A stretch of DNA of 64,000 bases, taken from contig CAVOGG010000009.1 of NCBI GenBank assembly GCA_963695175.1, positions 496,001 to 560,000 on the forward strand. Reading direction: 5' to 3'. Position numbers and translations under genes: made by a program. The notes under the pieces were generated by a model that was not told the DNA's origin, made no database searches, and saw nothing but the letters and a program-made list of their open reading frames with translations. The DNA comes from Fodinibacter sp963695175. GTDB lineage: Bacteria; Actinomycetota; Actinomycetes; Actinomycetales; Dermatophilaceae. Shown in pieces: positions 19,131-27,522 of the stretch. Within the stretch, counting starts at the first letter, position 1. Each line of letters starts with the position of its first letter.

Positions 19131-19335
19131 GGCCGTTCCTCATTTCACGCATTCTCGCTCCCCTGCGAAACGAGACAGGCCCCACGGTAGGGGTTCGGGC
19201 CTCGTTCGCGCCACGGATTGGGCCGAATCGGCCCCGGCGCGTCGCGCGCGCTCTGACGTGCGAACACGGCGTGGGATGCCGGGCAGCCGTCGCGCGGGCC
19301 GGTGGCCCGCCCGGACCTGAGAGAATCGTCGGACC

Positions 19336-20532
19336 ATGTCAGAGACAACTGCCCCGCGCCCCGCCCCCGGCCAGCTCACCTTCGCGGCGCCGCGACGCGG
19401 CAAGCCGCCACGCCACCTCGCCGACCTCACCCTCGCCGAGCGCCGGGAGGCCGCGGTCGCCCTGGGCCACCCGGCCTACCGGGCCGGTCAGCTCTCGACG
19501 CACTACTTCGAGCGGCTGGTCGACCGCCCCGAGGACATGACCGACCTGCCGAAGGCCGTGCGCGACGACCTCGTCGGCGACCTGCTCCCGACCCTGCTCA
19601 CCCCGGTGCGCAGCCTCACCGCCGACCGCGGCGCCACCGTCAAGCAGGTGTGGCGGCTGTTCGACGGCGCCCTGGTCGAGTCGGTGCTGATGCGCTACCC
19701 GAACCGGGTCACCGTCTGCATCTCCAGCCAGGCCGGCTGCGGCATGAACTGCCCGTTCTGCGCCACCGGCCAGGAGGGGCTCACCCGCAACATGTCGACC
19801 GCCGAGATCGTCGAGCAGGTCGTGTATGCCGCCCGCCTCCTGCGCCGCGGAGAGCTCCCCGCGATCGGCGCCGGGGTCGAGGGGGCCGGCCTCGGTGACG
19901 AGGCCGACGGGTCCGAGGACACCGGGGGTCCGACCCGGGTCAGCAACGTCGTCTTCATGGGCATGGGGGAGGCGCTGGCCAACTACAAGGCCGCGATCGG
20001 GGCGATCCGCCGGCTCACCGAGCCGGCACCGTCGGGGCTCGGCATCTCGGCGCGCGGCATCACCATGTCGACGGTCGGGCTGGTGCCGGGCATCGACAAG
20101 CTCACCGAGGAGGGCATCCCGGTGACCCTGGCGCTGTCGCTGCACGCGCCCGACGACGAGCTGCGCGACGAGCTGGTGCCCATCAACACCCGCTGGAAGG
20201 TCGACGAGGCCATCGACGCCGCGTTCCGCTACTACGAGGTCACCGGTCGCCGGGTGAGCATCGAGTACGCCCTGATCCGCGACATCAACGACCAGGCCTG
20301 GCGGGCCGACCTGCTCGGCGAGAAGCTCGTGGCCCGCGGCCGGGGCTGGGTGCACGTCAACCCGATCCCGCTCAACCCGACCCCGGGCTCGAAGTGGACC
20401 GCGTCACGGCGCGGGGTCGAGCAGCAGTTCGTCGAGCGGCTGCGCGCCCACGGCATCCCGACGACCGTGCGCGACACCCGTGGGTCCGACATCGACGGGG
20501 CCTGCGGCCAGCTGGCTGCGTCGACGGCCTGA
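19336..20532 (+). CDS. rlmN: Dual-specificity rRNA/tRNA adenine-C2 methyltransferase RlmN
   Basis: A radical-SAM enzyme methylating C2 of A2503 in 23S rRNA and A37 in some tRNAs. The 398-residue protein has the N-terminal helical domain, then the cluster motif CGMNCPFCATGQ (CxxxCxxC) near residue 137. SNVVFMGMGEALANY, HAPDDELRDELVPIN and the Cys of DIDGACGQLA at the C-terminus, the methyl-carrying resolving residue, are present. A GAGAAT box at 19321 lies nine bases before the ATG and may give a very short leader. Confidence 0.96.
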   Translation: MSETTAPRPAPGQLTFAAPRRGKPPRHLADLTLAERREAAVALGHPAYRAGQLSTHYFERLVDRPEDMTDLPKAVRDDLVGDLLPTLLTPVRSLTADRGATVKQVWRLFDGALVESVLMRYPNRVTVCISSQAGCGMNCPFCATGQEGLTRNMSTAEIVEQVVYAARLLRRGELPAIGAGVEGAGLGDEADGSEDTGGPTRVSNVVFMGMGEALANYKAAIGAIRRLTEPAPSGLGISARGITMSTVGLVPGIDKLTEEGIPVTLALSLHAPDDELRDELVPINTRWKVDEAIDAAFRYYEVTGRRVSIEYALIRDINDQAWRADLLGEKLVARGRGWVHVNPIPLNPTPGSKWTASRRGVEQQFVERLRAHGIPTTVRDTRGSDIDGACGQLAASTA

Positions 20533-20538
20533 CCGGCC

Positions 20539-20544
20539 TACCCT
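20539..20544 (+). promoter_or_regulatory. -10-like TACCCT box placed for a leaderless transcript
   Basis: TACCCT ends six bases before the GTG at 20551. At the usual -10 to start distance, transcription would begin at the start codon, giving a leaderless mRNA. No Shine-Dalgarno site is present. Confidence 0.5.
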
Positions 20545-20550
20545 GAGCGG

Positions 20551-21735
20551 GTGCGACGAAGCCTGCCCGTGGTGACCGTCGCCGTCGCGCTGCTGCTGGC
20601 CGGGTGCGGGGGCGGGTCCGACCTCCCCACCGCCCTGCGCAGCGCCGACAGCCACGCCACCTCGCACGCGGCGGCTCCCTCCACCGCGGTGACCCAGGCC
20701 GCGGTCGTGGACGTGCCGCTGCGCAAGGGGGAGCGGTTCCAGAACATCCGGCTGCCCGCCGCCTACACCCCGAAGGCGCCCACGGCCACCGGCACCGACG
20801 ACTACCGGTGCTTCCTGGTCGACCCCGGTTTCGACAGCGACCAGCTGGTGAGCGGCGTGCAGATCTCGCCCGACAACGCCGCGATCGTCCACCACGTCAT
20901 CGTGTCGAAGGTCGAGCCCGAGGACGTCGCCACGGCGCGCGCCCTCGACGCGAACGACCCCGGCGACGGCTACACCTGCTTCGGCGGGGCCGGCATCGCC
21001 GGCGTGGCCGGTGGAGACCTCGACAACGCCGACTGGGTCGGCGCCTGGGCGCCCGGTGGCGGTGAGCGGGTGATGGCCGACGACATCGGCATCCCGCTGC
21101 GAGCCGGTAGCCAGCTGGTGGTTCAGGTGCACTACAACCTGCTGGCCGGCAACGGTCCCGACCGCAGCACCGTCCGCCTGCGACTGTCGGAGGCGAAGGG
21201 CTCTGACCGGCAGCCGCTCCAGACGATGCTGCTGCCGGCGCCGGTCGAGCTGCCCTGTCGCGAGAACCGCACCAAGGGCCTGTGCAACCGCACCCTGGCG
21301 GTCGCCGACCTGAAGCGGCGGTTCGGTGAGGAGCTGGCGACCGCCGACCTGCTGCACCTGCTGTGCGGCCCCGTCGAGGCCGGCCCGGTGCAGAGCTGCA
21401 CCCGGCCGGTGCGCACCGCCGCCACCATCCGGGCCGTGGCCGGTCACATGCACCTGCTCGGTCGGGCGATCACCGTCGACGTCAACAAGGGCACCCCGAA
21501 GGCCGAGCGCGTGCTCGACATCCCCAGCTGGAACTTCGACGACCAGGGCAGCATCCCGCTGAAGAAGGCGGTGGACGTCGGCCCGGGCGACACGATCACG
21601 GTGACCTGCACCCACGACCAGGGCCTGCGAGACCTCCTGCCGTCGTTCCGTGGCACCACGGAGCGGTACGTCGCGTGGGGTGAGGGCACGACCGACGAGA
21701 TGTGCCTCGGGATCGTGCTGATGACCGCCCGCTGA
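20551..21735 (+). CDS. Lipoprotein resembling copper type II ascorbate-dependent monooxygenase (PHM fold)
   Basis: The 394-residue product begins with a lipoprotein signal (VAVALLLAGC, lipobox Cys near residue 19), so it is likely tethered outside the membrane. Metal-site motifs follow the peptidylglycine alpha-hydroxylating monooxygenase plan: HH in AAIVHHVIVSK, a later His in VVQVHYN, the HxH of VAGHMHLLG, and a Met in TTDEMCLGIVL. These would be the CuH and CuM ligands of the two-copper PHM/DBM core. Several Cys pairs fit disulfides. Substrate unknown. It starts 18 bp after rlmN. The homology call comes from motif pattern only. Confidence 0.7.
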   Translation: MRRSLPVVTVAVALLLAGCGGGSDLPTALRSADSHATSHAAAPSTAVTQAAVVDVPLRKGERFQNIRLPAAYTPKAPTATGTDDYRCFLVDPGFDSDQLVSGVQISPDNAAIVHHVIVSKVEPEDVATARALDANDPGDGYTCFGGAGIAGVAGGDLDNADWVGAWAPGGGERVMADDIGIPLRAGSQLVVQVHYNLLAGNGPDRSTVRLRLSEAKGSDRQPLQTMLLPAPVELPCRENRTKGLCNRTLAVADLKRRFGEELATADLLHLLCGPVEAGPVQSCTRPVRTAATIRAVAGHMHLLGRAITVDVNKGTPKAERVLDIPSWNFDDQGSIPLKKAVDVGPGDTITVTCTHDQGLRDLLPSFRGTTERYVAWGEGTTDEMCLGIVLMTAR

Positions 21736-21738
21736 GGT

Positions 21739-21948
21739 CCCCGCCGTCTCCAACGAGAAGGCCTGCACCTTGGCGAAGGGGAGGGAGGTGTAGTCCTTCT
21801 TCTTGCCCGTGATGCCCTGCACGTTCACCGCGATGATCCGCCGGCTCGTGAAGACGATGTAGTCCCGCATTCCCTTGAAGGCCAGGAACCCCTCCTCTCC
21901 CTCGATGAGGAGTGGGTCGATCTGACTCGCGACCTCCGAGTAAGGGTG
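21739..21948 (-). pseudogene. Remnant of a bacterial PH-domain (YvbH-like) protein
   Basis: The minus strand encodes about 70 residues matching the bacterial PH domain family: IDPLLIEGEEGFLAFKGMRD, then FTSRRIIAVNVQGITGKKKD and VQAFSLETAG. Full-length relatives have about 125 residues, starting near MG(L/I)L and continuing with D-A-E-L-K-I-W after the ETAG motif. Both ends are missing: homology stops exactly where the copper monooxygenase gene ends and begins where the coiled-coil gene ends. No start codon or ribosome site is usable. It is a deletion relic between two intact genes. Confidence 0.75.
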
Positions 21949-21949
21949 G

Positions 21950-22855
21950 TCAGTCCGTCTGGTGGCCGGCGAGCAGTGCCTCGAGCTCCGCGGCCAGACG
22001 GGCGGCCGCGTCGACCGCTGACACCTCGACCTGCTGCGCCCCGTCGCGCTCGCGGGTCGCGGCGTCCTCCGCCTCGGTTGCCGACGTGACCCGCGCATCG
22101 AGGTCGTGCAACCGGCGCCGCACCTCCTCCCGCTCGGCTTCGAGCTGCTCGCGCTTCTGCTGGGCCCGCGCCACCTCCTCCTGGGCCTGCTCCACGCGTT
22201 CGCGCGCCGCCTGCAGGGCTGAACCTGCCTCTGCGACAGCACGTTCGGCGTTCGCCACCCGGCGCTGATGAACTGGGTCCGGCGCCTCGGCGTCCCCGGT
22301 CGAGTCAGCCTCACCCTCGGATGCCGTCCCGGCCCGGTCGCCGGTGGGCGGCGGTGCCAGCGCCACGACCCGCGACAGGTCCACGGGCTCGAGGCCGGTC
22401 GCACTGAACGTGTCGGTCAGCAGGCCGGTCGAGAGCGCAGCGCCGGCCGCAGCATCGACCATCGCCGACCGCAGCGTCTCCTCCACGTCAGCGGTGGTCT
22501 GGTCCGTGACCCGCCGCCCGGCATCCCGGCCCAGGGCACGCGCCTGCTCGGCCACGGCGCGGGTCAGCTGCCGCCGCTGCCGGTCGAGGGCACGCAGCTC
22601 GTCAGCGCCCAGCGTGCCCTGGGCCGCCCTCAGCTGGGCGCCGAGGTCGAGCACCTGCTGCACCTCGTCCCCGTGCCGGCGCACCAGCTGGTTGAGCAGC
22701 CACGCGCCGGCGGTCGGCTTGCGCAGCGACTGCACCCGGCCGGCGAGCTCGGGGTCGCCGTCGGCCTTGGCCGCCTTCGCCCGGGCGTTGCGCGCAGCGG
22801 TGAACTCCTCCGGTGCGAGCCCGTACAGCTCGCGGGCGACGTCCTCGATGCTCAC
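21950..22855 (-). CDS. Coiled-coil protein of unknown function
   Basis: No known family assigned. The 301-residue protein starts MSIEDVARELYGL, with an N-terminal helical head rich in R/K/A (FTAARNARAKAAKADGD). A middle segment (GAWLLNQLVRRHGDEVQQ) looks conserved. A long C-terminal heptad-bearing coiled coil spans about residues 195-295, with alternating E/R/A. There is no signal or membrane helix. It is last on the minus strand after the LOG gene (54-bp gap) and could be expressed with the polyamine arm, though its role is unknown. Native GC and codon use. Confidence 0.75.
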   Translation of the reverse strand: MSIEDVARELYGLAPEEFTAARNARAKAAKADGDPELAGRVQSLRKPTAGAWLLNQLVRRHGDEVQQVLDLGAQLRAAQGTLGADELRALDRQRRQLTRAVAEQARALGRDAGRRVTDQTTADVEETLRSAMVDAAAGAALSTGLLTDTFSATGLEPVDLSRVVALAPPPTGDRAGTASEGEADSTGDAEAPDPVHQRRVANAERAVAEAGSALQAARERVEQAQEEVARAQQKREQLEAEREEVRRRLHDLDARVTSATEAEDAATRERDGAQQVEVSAVDAAARLAAELEALLAGHQTD

Positions 22856-22909
22856 CCGGTGATGGTGTCAGGGAAGCCGGTCGAGTGGGGCGCCCGCCCG
22901 CGCGACGCC

Positions 22910-24019
22910 TCAGGCGGGCTGCGTGGCGAGCACGATCTCGGCCGCCTCGTCCACCGAGTCGACCAGGTGCAGGTGCTCGGCCATCGCCCGCCCCGACGCC
23001 AGCGCGGTCAGCGCCGGCCACACCGGCACCGCCTGCGTCCAGTGCTCGCGCCCGACGAGCACGACGACCGGCAGCGCGGCACCCGCTCGCGAGTAGTACA
23101 GCGGCGTGGCCGCCTGGAAGATCTCCTGCACGGTGCCGGCCGCGCCCTCGAGCACGACGAGCCCGGCGGTGGAGCGGGCGAGCAGGCCGTCCTCGCGCAG
23201 GGCGTTGGAGAAGTACTTGGCGATGCCGTTGCAGAACACGTTCGGCGGCTCGTGCCCGTAGAACCACGTCGGGATGCCGATGCTGCTCACCCGTCCCTGC
23301 GGGACCGCCGCCCCGACGATCTCGTCGTGCACGGCCAGGGCGACCGTCGCCCAGGAGCCGACGTCGGGCACGAACGAGGGCACCGCGGTCAGGCGCTGCA
23401 CGGCATCCTCGATCACCGCCTCGTCCGGTGCGAAGGCACCGAGGTTCGCCGCCTCCATCGCGCCGGGCCCGCCGCCCGTGACGACCGCGAGCCCGGCGCT
23501 GGCGAGCCGGTGGCCCAGCAGCGCCGCGCCGCGGTACCGCGCGGTGCCACGAGCCAGCGCGTGACCCCCCATGATGCCGACGGTCGGCACCCCGTCGACG
23601 AACTCGTCGAGGGCGTCGGTGACGGAGTCGTCGTGGATGGCCCGCAGCAGCGTGGCGAACGCGTCGTGCTGGTCGTCGGCGTCGCGCGACCAGTGGTAGG
23701 CCCGGGCGTCGGGGGTCGTCTCGTAGCCGTGCTCCGCCAGCCCGGCGTACAGCTCGTGCGGTTGGTAGAGCGTGGAGCGGTAGGGGTTGACCGGCGCCCG
23801 GGGGTCGGTCGGGAAGATGAGGGCGCCGTGCGTGCGCAGGTGCGCCGCGAGGGCCTGCGAGATGCGCCCGCCGAGCACGACCATGCCCGCGACGTCGGTG
23901 CGGGCGAGCAGGGCCTCCTCGTGTCCGGTGAGGTCGAGGTCCTGCAGGCGCAGGCCGGACAGCCGCCCGTGCGCACGGAGCACGGCGTGCAGTGCCGGCT
24001 CGTTCTCGATCTCGCGCAC
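22910..24019 (-). CDS. LOG family protein
   Basis: The LOG (lysine-decarboxylase-like) family includes cytokinin nucleoside 5'-monophosphate phosphoribohydrolases and related nucleotide-binding proteins. The 369-residue protein carries the fold motif VVTGGGPGAMEAAN near residue 185 and GAAGTVQEIFQAA near residue 300, a variant of the usual PGGxGTxxE with Glu-Gly-Ala instead of PGG. The first 150 residues are an extension not seen in the short LOG enzymes. Genes run lrp, aminotransferase, oxidoreductase, LOG with 10 bp before it, so it is probably in the polyamine operon; the link to polyamines is inference. Confidence 0.85.
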   Translation of the reverse strand: MREIENEPALHAVLRAHGRLSGLRLQDLDLTGHEEALLARTDVAGMVVLGGRISQALAAHLRTHGALIFPTDPRAPVNPYRSTLYQPHELYAGLAEHGYETTPDARAYHWSRDADDQHDAFATLLRAIHDDSVTDALDEFVDGVPTVGIMGGHALARGTARYRGAALLGHRLASAGLAVVTGGGPGAMEAANLGAFAPDEAVIEDAVQRLTAVPSFVPDVGSWATVALAVHDEIVGAAVPQGRVSSIGIPTWFYGHEPPNVFCNGIAKYFSNALREDGLLARSTAGLVVLEGAAGTVQEIFQAATPLYYSRAGAALPVVVLVGREHWTQAVPVWPALTALASGRAMAEHLHLVDSVDEAAEIVLATQPA

Positions 24020-24029
24020 GAACCCGAAC

Positions 24030-25418
24030 CTAGTGGGCGGTGAGCCGGTCGAGCAGCGCGCCGAGCCGAGCCGGGCGACCGGTGGCGGCTTCCTCGCGGT
24101 CGGCGAGCCGCGCCAGCTGCAGCCCGGCGTTCACGCCGACCCAGCGCAGCGGCTCGGGCTCCCAGCGCGGCGAGCGGTGACCGACCCACGGCAGCGCGGT
24201 GAGCCCGGTCTCGCGGCCGAGCACGAGGTCGGCCAGGGTGCGGCCGGCCAGGTTGCTCGCGGCGACGCCGTCGCCCACGTAACCCCCGGCGCGGCCGGTG
24301 CGGGTCGCCGGGTCCCAGGTCACCGACGGGTGCCAGTCGCGGGCGATGCCGAGCGGGCCGCCCCACGCGTGGGTGAACCGGATGCCGTCGAGCTGGGGGA
24401 GCAGCTCGCGCAACGTCGTGCGCAGCGCGTCGAAGACGGTGGGCTCCTCGTCGAACTCGGGCCGGATCGTCGAGCCCCAGTGGTACGGCGCGCCGCGGCC
24501 CCCGAAGGCGATCCGGCCGTCGTCGGTGCGCTGGCCGTAGATGACGACGTGCCCGTGGTCGGCGAACACCTCGCGGCCCGCGAGCCCGATCCGGGCCCAG
24601 CGCTCGTCGTCGATCGGCTCGGTGGCCACCATCAGCGAGTAGACGGGCGCCACGCGCCGCGTCATCCCGGCGAGCGTGCCGGTCCAGCCCTCGGTGGCGA
24701 CGACGACGTTGGCGGCGGTGATGCGCCGACGGTCGGCGAGCACGACGACCCGGTCGGTGGTGCGGGCGACCGAGGCCCCCTCGACGATGCGGCCCCCCAG
24801 CCGACGAACCGCGGCGGCCAGGCCGTCGACGAGCCGGCGCGGGTGCACCCGGGCGCAGTGCGGGGTGAACGTCGCACCGCGGGCCCCGGCGACGTCGAGC
24901 CGTTCGCGGGTGGCGGCGGCATCGAGCCAGACCGTGCCGTCGTCCCACGACGCCGAGTGCGCGGCGGCGACCCGGGCCCGCGCCTCCTGGGCCGGGGTGC
25001 GGGCCACGACCAGCGCCCCACCCTTGACGAAGCCGGCGCCCAGGCCCTCCTCGGCGTCGACCCGGCCCACCTCGTCGACCGTGTCGCGCAGTGCGGCGAG
25101 CTGGGCCAGGGTGGCGCTGCGGCCGTACCGCCGCTCGAGGGTGTCGGCGCCGACCGGCCACAGGGCCGACACCCAGCCGCCGTTGCGCCCGCTCGCGCCG
25201 AAGCCGACGTGCTCGGCCTCGAGCACCAGCACCTCACGACCGGGCTGCTCCCGCAGCAGGTAGTAGGCGGTCCACAGACCGGTGTAGCCGCCGCCGACCA
25301 CGACGACGTCCGCGGTCTGCGGCAGCTCGGATGCGGTCAGCCCGGGAGACGACGGGGCCGCCGTGGGGGAGTCCCACCACAGCGGCCCGGTCGACGCTCG
25401 GGGGGTCTCCCCGGCCAC
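24030..25418 (-). CDS. FAD-dependent amine oxidase-like protein (PuuB/DAO family)
   Basis: A D-amino-acid-oxidase-family flavoprotein of 462 residues, closest in plan to gamma-glutamylputrescine oxidoreductases. The Rossmann FAD motif DVVVVGGGYTGLWTAYYL lies near residue 38. The adjacent GFGASGRNGGWVS is the FAD-binding signature of PuuB-type enzymes. C-terminal HAWGGPLGIARDWHP and GYVGDGVAASNLAGRTL complete the cofactor site. The GTG start at 25418 is 1 bp from the aminotransferase stop, so it is translationally coupled to it. No PuuA (glutamylputrescine synthetase) is seen in the window, so the exact amine substrate is open. Confidence 0.85.
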   Translation of the reverse strand: MAGETPRASTGPLWWDSPTAAPSSPGLTASELPQTADVVVVGGGYTGLWTAYYLLREQPGREVLVLEAEHVGFGASGRNGGWVSALWPVGADTLERRYGRSATLAQLAALRDTVDEVGRVDAEEGLGAGFVKGGALVVARTPAQEARARVAAAHSASWDDGTVWLDAAATRERLDVAGARGATFTPHCARVHPRRLVDGLAAAVRRLGGRIVEGASVARTTDRVVVLADRRRITAANVVVATEGWTGTLAGMTRRVAPVYSLMVATEPIDDERWARIGLAGREVFADHGHVVIYGQRTDDGRIAFGGRGAPYHWGSTIRPEFDEEPTVFDALRTTLRELLPQLDGIRFTHAWGGPLGIARDWHPSVTWDPATRTGRAGGYVGDGVAASNLAGRTLADLVLGRETGLTALPWVGHRSPRWEPEPLRWVGVNAGLQLARLADREEAATGRPARLGALLDRLTAH

Positions 25419-25419
25419 G

Positions 25420-26850
25420 TCAGAGGTGGTTCTCGGCCTCGGTGAGGACCGAGCGCAGCCGGCGCTCGATCTCGTCGAACTCGGTCGGGCCCATCGTCAG
25501 CGGCGGGGCCAGCTGCACGACGGGGTCGCCACGGTCGTCGGCGCGGCAGTACAGGCCGGCGTCGAACAGGGCCTTGGACAGGAAGCCGCGCAGCAGCCGC
25601 TCGCTCTCGTCGTCGTTGAACGTCTCGCGGGTCTGCTTGTCCTTGACCAGCTCGATGCCGTAGAAGTAGCCGGCGCCGCGCACGTCGCCGACGAGCGGCA
25701 GGTCGAGCAGCTTGTCGAGGGTGGCCTTGAAGACGGGTGCGTTCTGCTTGACCCGGTCGTTGAGGCCCTCGCGCTCGAAGATGTCGAGGTTCGCCATCGC
25801 CGCCGCGCAGGAGACCGGGTGCCCGCCCCAGGTGTAGCCGTGGGGGAAGTAGGTCGTGCCGTGGCGGAACGGCTCGAACAGCCGGTCGCTGGCGATCATC
25901 AGGCCGAGCGGGGCGTAGCCGCTGGTGATGCCCTTGGCAGTGGTGATGATGTCCGGCTGGTAGCCGAAGTCCTGGCACGCGAACATCGACCCGATCCGGC
26001 CGAACGCGCAGATCGTCTCGTCCGACACGAGCAGGACGTCGTACTCGTCGCAGATCTCACGGACCCGCTCGAAGTAGCCGGCGGGCGGCGGGAAGCAGCC
26101 ACCGGAGTTCTGCACCGGCTCGAGGAACACGGCGGCGACCGAGTCGGGGCCCTCGAACTCGATGGCCTCGGCGATCCGGTCGGCGGCCCACCGGCCGAAC
26201 GCCTTCTCGTCGTCGCGCAGGTGCTCGGGGGCGCGGTAGATGTTGGTGTTGGGCACCTTGTGGCCACCGGGCACCAGGGGCTCGAAGTCGATCTTCGCCG
26301 CCGGGATGCCGGTGATGGACAGCGCGCCCTGCGGGGTGCCGTGGTAGGCGATCGAGCGGGAGATGACCTTGTGCTTGGTCGGCTTGCCGGTCAGCTTGAA
26401 GTACTGCTTGGCCAGCTTCCAGGCGGTCTCGACCGCCTCGCCTCCGCCGGTCGTGAAGAACACCCGGTTCAGGTCGCCGGGGGCGTTGTGCGCGAGCCGC
26501 TCGGCGAGCTCGATCGCGCGCGGGTGGGCGTAGGACCACAGCGGGAAGAAGGCCAGCTCGGACGCCTGCTTGGCCATCGCCTCGGCGATCTCGGTGCGGC
26601 CGTGGCCGACGTTCGTGACGAACAGGCCGGCCAGGGCGTCGATGTACTCGTTGCCGCGGTCGTCCCAGATGGTCCAGCCCTTCCCGCGGGTGATGATCGG
26701 CACGGTGTGGCCCAGCCCGGTGTCCTCGAAGGTCGAGTGCCGGGTGAAGTGCATCCACAGGTGGTCGCGCGCGGCGTCGGAGTACAGCGCTCCGCTGGCG
26801 GTGTGTCGGTCGGAGCTCGGCTCCCAGACGTCGGACGGGTAGGTGCTCAT
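25420..26850 (-). CDS. Class III aminotransferase, putrescine/diamine transaminase-like
   Basis: A 476-residue omega-aminotransferase resembling putrescine-pyruvate aminotransferases (SpuC type), which turn putrescine into 4-aminobutanal. Motifs: ITRGKGWTIWDDRGNEYIDA near residue 50, FFTTGGGEAVETAWKLAKQY for PLP phosphate binding, LLVSDETICAFGR with the cofactor Asp, and ITTAKGITSGYAPLG with the Schiff-base Lys near residue 300. Its ATG overlaps the regulator stop (ATGA), so expression is coupled. Neighbouring aldehyde dehydrogenase and Pot transporter support a polyamine substrate. Confidence 0.87.
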   Translation of the reverse strand: MSTYPSDVWEPSSDRHTASGALYSDAARDHLWMHFTRHSTFEDTGLGHTVPIITRGKGWTIWDDRGNEYIDALAGLFVTNVGHGRTEIAEAMAKQASELAFFPLWSYAHPRAIELAERLAHNAPGDLNRVFFTTGGGEAVETAWKLAKQYFKLTGKPTKHKVISRSIAYHGTPQGALSITGIPAAKIDFEPLVPGGHKVPNTNIYRAPEHLRDDEKAFGRWAADRIAEAIEFEGPDSVAAVFLEPVQNSGGCFPPPAGYFERVREICDEYDVLLVSDETICAFGRIGSMFACQDFGYQPDIITTAKGITSGYAPLGLMIASDRLFEPFRHGTTYFPHGYTWGGHPVSCAAAMANLDIFEREGLNDRVKQNAPVFKATLDKLLDLPLVGDVRGAGYFYGIELVKDKQTRETFNDDESERLLRGFLSKALFDAGLYCRADDRGDPVVQLAPPLTMGPTEFDEIERRLRSVLTEAENHL

Positions 26851-27341
26851 CGGGTACCCCAGTTGTAGTGCTGTTTGTTGAGCTTCAGGTAGACGAAGGT
26901 CTCGGTGGACCGGACACCCGGCAGGGTCCGGATCTGGTTGGTCAGCAGGTCGAGCAGGTGGTCGTCGTCCTCGCAGACCACCTCGGCCAGGATGTCGAAG
27001 CTGCCGGCCGTGGTCACGACGTAGTCGACCTCGGACATGCCGGACAGCGCCTCCCCGAGCGCGGCGAGGTCGCCCGAGGCCCGGATGCCGATCATCGCCT
27101 GCCGCGAGAACCCCACCTGGATCGGGTCGGTCACGGCGACGATCTGCATCACCTCGGCATCCAGCAGGCGCTGGACGCGCTGGCGGACGGCGGCCTCGGA
27201 GAGCCCGACGGCCTTCGCGATGGCGGCATACGACTGCCGGCCGTCCTCCTGGAGCAGCTCGATGATGCGCTTCGCCACGTCGTCGAGCCGGGTCTCGGGG
27301 GCGCTGCGCGTGGTCCTGGCCGGGGGTGTGCTGCGGGTCAC
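26847..27341 (-). CDS. Lrp/AsnC family transcriptional regulator
   Basis: A 164-residue Lrp/AsnC protein. The N-terminal winged helix-turn-helix (RQSYAAIAKAVGLSEAAVRQ) lies near residues 30-60. A RAM ligand-binding domain follows, with VDYVVTTAGSFDILAEV and the terminal TFVYLKLNKQHYNWG. I chose the GTG at 27341 because upstream residues from 27413 look like promoter DNA. It is the first gene of the minus-strand polyamine operon, overlaps the aminotransferase by 4 bp, and faces the aldehyde dehydrogenase across 181 bp. This suggests local control of both arms. Confidence 0.9.
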   Translation of the reverse strand: MTRSTPPARTTRSAPETRLDDVAKRIIELLQEDGRQSYAAIAKAVGLSEAAVRQRVQRLLDAEVMQIVAVTDPIQVGFSRQAMIGIRASGDLAALGEALSGMSEVDYVVTTAGSFDILAEVVCEDDDHLLDLLTNQIRTLPGVRSTETFVYLKLNKQHYNWGTR

Positions 27342-27396
27342 CGCGCCATGGTGACGCTGATTCGGTCGCCGCGCAAGTCCTCGGAGACGGAATCCG

Positions 27397-27413
27397 TTGA
27401 CTCGCCGGGTCAA
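27397..27413. promoter_or_regulatory. Candidate operator palindrome TTGAC-N7-GTCAA
   Basis: A perfect five-base inverted repeat, TTGAC and GTCAA with a seven-base GC spacer, lies in the AT-richer intergenic DNA between the Lrp gene and the aldehyde dehydrogenase gene. A second looser pair, TTGTG at 27414 and CACAA at 27442, adjoins it. Size and symmetry suit an Lrp dimer site; binding is inference. Confidence 0.45.
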
Positions 27414-27473
27414 TTGTGTAACTTTTCATCACTTTTCCGGTCACAACCATGGTGAATGCGCAGCATCCGGGTT

Positions 27474-27479
27474 TAGAGT
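27474..27479 (+). promoter_or_regulatory. Probable -10 box for the aldehyde dehydrogenase-transporter operon
   Basis: TAGAGT within TTTAGAGTC lies 44 bp before the ATG at 27523. A start near 27486 gives a leader of about 37 bases containing GGGAG at 27510. The palindromes at 27397-27446 lie just upstream, in the usual place for a regulator. Confidence 0.5.
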
Positions 27480-27522
27480 CTCCAGCGCAATGCCGTCCCA
27501 CGACCCACCCGGGAGCACGCAC

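Noticed and set aside
20404..22404. Open minus frame of 666 codons
   Set aside because: It runs antisense to rlmN and the copper monooxygenase gene; only the short PH-domain part at 21739-21948 has protein homology.
24030..25418. Assigning the flavoprotein as a true gamma-glutamylputrescine oxidase
   Set aside because: No PuuA or PuuD is seen in the window, so the substrate cannot be fixed; only the family is claimed.
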